Below are positions 5,783-10,432 of a stretch of DNA of 10,432 nucleotides, piece by piece. Numbering within the stretch: position 1 is the stretch's first letter; every line of letters starts with the position of its first letter. The DNA is taken from NCBI GenBank assembly GCA_007123015.1, contig SKSL01000115.1, forward strand, positions 1-10,432, given 5' to 3'. A model generated the notes under the pieces. It worked only from the letters and a program-made list of their open reading frames with translations. It ran no database searches and was not told the DNA's origin. The stretch is from Natronohydrobacter sp. (GTDB lineage: Bacteria; Pseudomonadota; Alphaproteobacteria; Rhodobacterales; Rhodobacteraceae). Position numbers and translations under genes: made by a program.

Positions 5783-8700
5783 TCACTCTTTCGATGAGTC
5801 TACAGCTTTGGCCACGACACTGACAAGTTGTCTTGGATCGACAGGCTTTTGCAGGATGTCCCGGAACCAACTGCGGTCATCGCGTGCCGCATCGGGCAGC
5901 GCTGATACAAGGATCACCGGCAGGGATGGGGCGACGGCATGGATACTCTTTGCCAAGGCACTGCCGCTCATATGGGGCATGTCGTGGTCCGTGATCAGAA
6001 CGCCCCAATGGCTTGGATCGCCTGTGATGGCTTCAAATGCATCGCGCGGGTCCGTGGCCGTTGCAACCTCGGCACCCGCGACTTCCAGCATCGCTGCAAG
6101 CACAGCGCAGACCTCTTCCTCATCATCCACAACCAGCACCTGCATGCCGTCAAGTCGCCCGGTACCGGTATCGGCGACTTTGGGCTCTGGCGGTGCGGTT
6201 TGTTCTTCGACAACGGGCCAGAATATAGTTACACGAGAGCCGCCCATGGGGCTGCTGTCAAACCACAGCACGGCTGCATTTCCACGAATGATCCCGGCCA
6301 CAATGGCAAGCCCGAGCCCGGTGCCCTGCGCGCCCTTTGTTGTGAAATAGGGCTGGAAAATGCGGGCACGGGTCTCTGCGTCAATCCCCGGCCCTGTATC
6401 TTCTACACAAAGCAACACGTATTTCGCGCCCTCGCGCAAAACACCGATATCAGGCGGGCGCTGCATAAGATGCGGATCCGCCGGGGCAAGGGTAACGGCG
6501 ATCTCGTTGGGGCCTTCATCCAGCGCATCCCGGGCATTGATCCCGAGGTTCAGCACGACTTGCAGGATATCTGTGGGATCGGCCATGGCTTCAAGCGGTC
6601 CATCTGGCGCGTTGACGCGCAGCCTGTGCAGCCCTGATATCCCGGCGCGAAGAAGATCTGCCGCTTCTGCCAGGGGTTTGCGCAAATCAAGTAATTGACG
6701 CTCGGATCCGTGTTTACCCAGATCGCGCAGCCGCGCCACCAACTTGGCCGCGCGGTTGGCCGCTTGCAGGATGCGCGCGGCTTCCTGTGTCTCTGACTGC
6801 TGGGCAGACAGTCGCGCTTCCAGCAACCCCGCAGAGCCAGAGATCACAGCAAGAATATTGTTGAAATCATGCGCAAGCCCGGCGGCCAGTTGACCGATGA
6901 CTTCGCGGCGCTGCGCAAGCTGCAATTCTTCGCGCAGGCGGGCGCGCTCCATATCGCCGCGCCGCCGGTCGGCGATGTCTCGGCTGATGCAGACAAGGCC
7001 GCCATCGTCCTGCAGGGTCAAGGAAACTTCCTGATCGATTGCCGACCCGTTCCGATGCAGCCCTGATACTTCGCCTTGCCAGCGGCCCTGACGTTGCAAG
7101 GTCGGAAAGGCGCTGGCAAGCAACCACTCCACCTGTTGGGGCGCGTAAAGCGATGACCAGTGCAGCGCGCGCACATCGTCATCTTCACTCAGGCCGAACA
7201 TCAAGCGATGGGCCGGGTTCATGTAAATGAAAAACCCTGCAGGATCAGTGATCGCAATGCCGTCATGCGACGCATCCATTGCAGCTGCGCGTTCGTTCAG
7301 AGCACGGCGCTCTGCCTCTTTCAACGCGGTGATATCGACGCGCAGGCCAACACGACCACCATCCGGCGTGGCCTTTTCAAACGCGCGAACCCATCGACCA
7401 TCGGCCAGTTCCTGTTCGGTTTCATTATAGGGCCTGCGGTGTTCTTCGAGCCGCCGTTCCAGCCATTCCTGCTCATGGCCGACCGCTGCCTTGTATTCGC
7501 GATGCTCCAGCCGCAGTTTCAGGATGTCGATATAGGTCATGCCCTCGCGGATCAACGGACCGGATTTTGGAAAGTAATCACGATAGGGCTGGTTGCACAG
7601 GACCAATCGGCCATCTGCATCGTAAAGGGCAAAGCCGTCTTGCAAGGCTTCGACTGCGCTCAGCAATCGTTGACGCGCCTTGAGGGCCTGCGCTGTGGTT
7701 TCCTGCAAGCGTTCGGCTTGGGCGCGGGCTTCGGTCACGTCGCTTTCTACGGCCATGAAGCCCTTGTGGCGGCCCTTGTCATCAAAAAGCGGCTGAATAT
7801 CCAGACTGACCCAGTACTCCTGACCGTCGCGCGCGATATTCAACAATTCAGCACTCACAGGCACACGTGCGCGCAGCGCGTCCGCGATCTTGCGTGTCGT
7901 GCGATTGTCGGTCTTGTCAGATTGCAGAAAGTCGCCCGGCTTGCGGCCGCGGATTTCGTCAAGCGACCAGCCGCTGCGCTGCTCGAAGGCCGGATTGACC
8001 CATTCGATGCGCGCTTCGGTATCCGTGACGATCACCAGATTGGTGGTGCGCCGGGCGACTTCGCTGAGCCGTTCAATCTCGCGGCGCTGCGCGCGCGCTT
8101 CAGTGATATCGCGAATGACAAACACATAGCCACCATCACTTTCGTCACCTTGACGCGCCGCAGCAGAAATCTGGAACCAATGCCGCCCATCGGGCAGGTC
8201 ATAGCGAAATTCATGCCCTTCGGTGCGGCCCTTCGCATCGACTTCGCGCATGATGCGCCACGCGATATCTGCCCCTTCGCGCGGCAATGCGGCATCCGGG
8301 GCCTTTCCGACCAAAGTGCGCGCAATCGTTTCCAGCTTCTGATTATGGCCCAGATGGTAGCCGTTGAAATGCCCGTTTGCGTCCAGTTCCAGCACCAGAT
8401 CGGGCATCGCATCCAGCGTGGCCTGCATGCGGTTGCGTTCCGACAGCAAGGCCGATGTCGCGGCATCGGCGCGCTGATCGGCACGCCGGCGTTCCAGCAT
8501 GGCATTGATCGTATTGCCGACCGAGCGCAGCAGGAACACTTCACCCGGCAGGAAATTCCGGGTCTCGCGCACAGCGTCAAAGCCCAGAAAGCCCGTGATC
8601 TGGCCATCCAGCAGCATCGGCACGGCCAGAAGCGACTTGATGTCCTGCTCAGCGAGGACGTCCTTGACAGGGTTCTCATCCGGCAAAGCAGCAACATCGG

Positions 8701-9637
8701 GAATATAGACTTCCCGATCCGCGCTGAAGAAGGGCAGCCAGGGTTCCATCAGCTCTTCGGGCATGTCCTGCAGATGCGCGATCATCGGCTCTGTGCCATC
8801 ACCGACCCATTCATGCGTGTTGTCGATGCGACCGGGCGCACGGCAGCGAAACACATAGACGCGATCCGCCCCGGTCAACTCTCCGGTACGCGCAAGCGCT
8901 TCTTGGATGGCGGCGTCGATCGCTTGACTCGGCGCGCGCAGCAGGTCGTTATTCAGGGCGACCACCACACCCTGCGCTTCGGTCAGCCGATCAAAGGCGC
9001 GACTGACGGCCTCGAGCGGTGCGTCCAGAAAGCTGCCAGGCGCCTGATTCGATTGCACAGAACCGTCAATCAGCCCAGCCAGAACGCTGTTGCGGCGCGC
9101 GAGCCGCTTTGCAGCCAGCGCCTGCCCCGCCATGGCCGCCAGACGACCAAACAGGTTGAGATCGGCGGCCGTGAACCGGGCTTCGGTCGCCGCCATGGCC
9201 ACCAGCGCCATCGGATCTTCACCGTCAATGCGCAACGGCACGGACAGAAGCGCATGAAAGGCAGAGAGTGGTGCTGGAACTTTTGCGCCCCATGTGCGCC
9301 TGTGCAAATCCACCATGCGCCGGGGCCGACCGAGCAGTTCCGCGCCCGCGTCCCAGGTCAGGCCCACGAAGCTGTCAGGGCGGCACAGGCTGAACGAGAG
9401 GCCTTGCGCACCAAAGGGCCCCACCAGCGCCACAAGATCAGCCTTCAGGGCCTCGGCGCAGATTTCAACCAGTAGGCCTGCGGCCTCATCGCTCGACCCT
9501 GCCCGTGTCATCCCATCCAGCGCACGCAGCAAGGTAGCGTTTTCATGAGATGCCGCGCGCTCGCGCAGGCGCAGCGTTTCCAACTCGATCAGTGCCGCGC
9601 GCAAGTCTTCCTGATCAGACATGCGCGCTTCGGTCAT
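5783..9637 (-). CDS. Hybrid sensor histidine kinase, GAF-GAF-4xPAS-HisKA-HATPase-REC (NahK/ErcS-like)
   Basis: This is a 1284-residue soluble kinase with no membrane segment or signal peptide, so it senses cytoplasmic cues. Residues 8-40 form a short coiled coil; a GAF domain lies at about 45-180 and a second at about 225-385. Four PAS-like domains follow at about 403-515, 522-640, 655-772 (a PAS_7 type: GFALYDADGRLVLCNQPYRDYF) and 780-893. The HisKA phosphoacceptor is H923 in GLAHDFNN. The ATPase domain has its N-box at N1034, G1 as DTGPGI (1080-1085), F1094 and G2 as GTGLGL (1105-1110). A C-terminal receiver has D1171-D1172, phosphoacceptor D1217, S1245 and K1264. All catalytic residues are present. 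The ATG at 9635-9637 lies 10 bp after the FIST stop but has no clear Shine-Dalgarno; M6 is another possible start. Partnership with a FIST protein and the PAS_7 domain recall NahK/ErcS kinases, but the tandem GAF front end makes it longer than I expect. No Hpt domain is fused. Confidence 0.93.
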   Translation of the reverse strand: MTEARMSDQEDLRAALIELETLRLRERAASHENATLLRALDGMTRAGSSDEAAGLLVEICAEALKADLVALVGPFGAQGLSFSLCRPDSFVGLTWDAGAELLGRPRRMVDLHRRTWGAKVPAPLSAFHALLSVPLRIDGEDPMALVAMAATEARFTAADLNLFGRLAAMAGQALAAKRLARRNSVLAGLIDGSVQSNQAPGSFLDAPLEAVSRAFDRLTEAQGVVVALNNDLLRAPSQAIDAAIQEALARTGELTGADRVYVFRCRAPGRIDNTHEWVGDGTEPMIAHLQDMPEELMEPWLPFFSADREVYIPDVAALPDENPVKDVLAEQDIKSLLAVPMLLDGQITGFLGFDAVRETRNFLPGEVFLLRSVGNTINAMLERRRADQRADAATSALLSERNRMQATLDAMPDLVLELDANGHFNGYHLGHNQKLETIARTLVGKAPDAALPREGADIAWRIMREVDAKGRTEGHEFRYDLPDGRHWFQISAAARQGDESDGGYVFVIRDITEARAQRREIERLSEVARRTTNLVIVTDTEARIEWVNPAFEQRSGWSLDEIRGRKPGDFLQSDKTDNRTTRKIADALRARVPVSAELLNIARDGQEYWVSLDIQPLFDDKGRHKGFMAVESDVTEARAQAERLQETTAQALKARQRLLSAVEALQDGFALYDADGRLVLCNQPYRDYFPKSGPLIREGMTYIDILKLRLEHREYKAAVGHEQEWLERRLEEHRRPYNETEQELADGRWVRAFEKATPDGGRVGLRVDITALKEAERRALNERAAAMDASHDGIAITDPAGFFIYMNPAHRLMFGLSEDDDVRALHWSSLYAPQQVEWLLASAFPTLQRQGRWQGEVSGLHRNGSAIDQEVSLTLQDDGGLVCISRDIADRRRGDMERARLREELQLAQRREVIGQLAAGLAHDFNNILAVISGSAGLLEARLSAQQSETQEAARILQAANRAAKLVARLRDLGKHGSERQLLDLRKPLAEAADLLRAGISGLHRLRVNAPDGPLEAMADPTDILQVVLNLGINARDALDEGPNEIAVTLAPADPHLMQRPPDIGVLREGAKYVLLCVEDTGPGIDAETRARIFQPYFTTKGAQGTGLGLAIVAGIIRGNAAVLWFDSSPMGGSRVTIFWPVVEEQTAPPEPKVADTGTGRLDGMQVLVVDDEEEVCAVLAAMLEVAGAEVATATDPRDAFEAITGDPSHWGVLITDHDMPHMSGSALAKSIHAVAPSLPVILVSALPDAARDDRSWFRDILQKPVDPRQLVSVVAKAVDSSKE

Positions 9638-9647
9638 GGCCGTTGGT

Positions 9648-10432
9648 TCAGCCGAAGCAGGAGCAGGAGATCATCAGATTGCCATGGCGCGTTTCGGACC
9701 CGAGCGGGGCGCCTTGTTCGCCAAAGGTAAACACGCCCAGAAAAGGCGCGCCGCCCAAGGCCAGCGACACGCCCTGCGCCACCTCTTCCATACGATTCTG
9801 AACTGCAAGCATACATCCACCGCAGTATATGACCAACGCGCCACCAATGCCAGCACCGGCAAGGCCCTCGCGGCTTGAGCCTGCGACCCGGCCCGCGCGG
9901 GCAACAAGGCTGTCGGCGGACCCGCTCATCAGCCAGAGCGTTTCGCCTAGCGCGACATCCGCGAACAGGCTGAGCGACCCATCAGGATGCGCGACTGCCG
10001 GGTGCGCGAGCAAGTGAAACGGAACATCTGCCAGCGTTGCACTATGCCGCCCGAGCGGGAAGAAGGTGCTGGCCGCAAGGATCGAGACATTCTCTGCACC
10101 CGCTTCGGGAACCGCAGAATCCGTCCAGGCAGAATAGACTGCGGCCGCCGGTTTGCCGTCGATTTCATACAAGCGACGACCTTCGACGCGCGTGACCTTG
10201 CCATGTGTCCGGGTCGGCGCATAGCCACTTTGATACGCGCAACTGACTGGACTGGAAGGAAACAGCACCGACACAACCACGCTATTGGACGCCTTGCCGT
10301 CATGCGTGAACTGCGCCCATTTGCCAGAGACATCGTTATCGGCCGAAGACCCGCCGACGATCATCACATCCCGGCCCAGCACATCCTTGATCCCGTCCAG
10401 TACGGCTTCTTCAGCACCAGGTGCTGTGGTGA
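9648..10432 (-). CDS. FIST-domain sensor protein, NosP-like (5' end outside window)
   Basis: The frame is open to the window edge; the start lies beyond it, and the first in-frame start-like codon (GTG at 10382) is internal. About 260 residues are visible. The segment TTAPGAEEAV...DVMIVGGSSADN is typical of FIST_N (10340-10430), and GVFTFGEQGAP (9710-9740) is typical of FIST_C. FIST proteins are cytoplasmic ligand sensors, and the NosP subgroup binds haem and nitric oxide and controls a partner kinase. The gene is followed after 10 bp by the hybrid kinase, the same pairing as NosP with NahK. Numbered from the GTG at 10382, cysteines stand at 187 and 190 (YCGGC) and at 240 and 242 (SCSCFG, the very C-terminus). 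Whether this one binds haem, another metal or a small metabolite is not visible. Confidence 0.85.
   Translation of the reverse strand, partial: TTAPGAEEAVLDGIKDVLGRDVMIVGGSSADNDVSGKWAQFTHDGKASNSVVVSVLFPSSPVSCAYQSGYAPTRTHGKVTRVEGRRLYEIDGKPAAAVYSAWTDSAVPEAGAENVSILAASTFFPLGRHSATLADVPFHLLAHPAVAHPDGSLSLFADVALGETLWLMSGSADSLVARAGRVAGSSREGLAGAGIGGALVIYCGGCMLAVQNRMEEVAQGVSLALGGAPFLGVFTFGEQGAPLGSETRHGNLMISCSCFG

Noticed and set aside
7160..9475. A 771-codon open frame on the plus strand opposite the hybrid kinase
   Set aside because: It is codon-on-codon antisense to the kinase. In that register its stops correspond to TTA, CTA and TCA in the kinase, which this GC-rich genome avoids, so a long empty frame is expected. 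Its translation shows no known motif, while the kinase frame shows nine domains.

Overview
The window looks like chromosomal DNA from a high-GC alphaproteobacterium, most likely Rhodobacteraceae or a near relative. This rests on GC-rich coding sequence with almost no TTA, CTA or TCA codons, the flavour of the housekeeping proteins, and a long alphaproteobacterial-style PAS/GAF hybrid kinase. The genus cannot be fixed from the sequence alone.

Left part (1-2550): a less GC-rich flank carries a cluster of GCTTAC repeats and an inverted repeat that abuts the 3' CCA of a tRNA-Tyr gene on the minus strand. To its right is a tight plus-strand operon: a TrmH/SpoU-family 23S rRNA 2'-O-methyltransferase (rlmB-like), aldose 1-epimerase (galM) and a DUF2799-type lipoprotein. 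Its genes overlap by 4 bp or are separated by 3 bp.

Middle part (2534-4373): the purine-synthesis pair purM-purN lies on the minus strand, with a 4-bp overlap between the two genes. purN converges on the lipoprotein gene, and their 3' ends overlap by 17 bp. A CAT-anticodon tRNA points the other way from purM. By its acceptor stem and variable loop it is more likely tRNA-Ile2 (a TilS substrate) than elongator tRNA-Met. Both tRNA genes have a TTGAC-type -35 box, a 17-bp spacer and a TAG-type -10 box ending 10 bp before the tRNA.

Mobile-element scar (4374-5151): immediately 3' of the CAT tRNA lies the catalytic C-terminal piece of a tyrosine recombinase pointing back at the tRNA. It lacks its N-terminal half and first catalytic arginine. 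A perfect 11-bp hairpin lies in its 3' end, and a 12-bp imperfect inverted repeat lies just beyond its broken end. About 350 bp without a convincing gene follow.

Right part (5152-10432): a minus-strand signalling operon transcribed in the order FIST sensor protein (5' end beyond the window), then a 1284-residue GAF-GAF-PAS-PAS-PAS-PAS-HisKA-HATPase-REC hybrid histidine kinase, then a NarL/LuxR-type response regulator. Gaps are 10 and 13 bp. The layout resembles the NosP (FIST)-NahK/ErcS kinase systems known from Pseudomonas. No Hpt protein is in the window, and the FIST protein ends in a cysteine pattern that could hold a metal. This cassette and the integrase scar are the most interesting parts; the rest is ordinary housekeeping.
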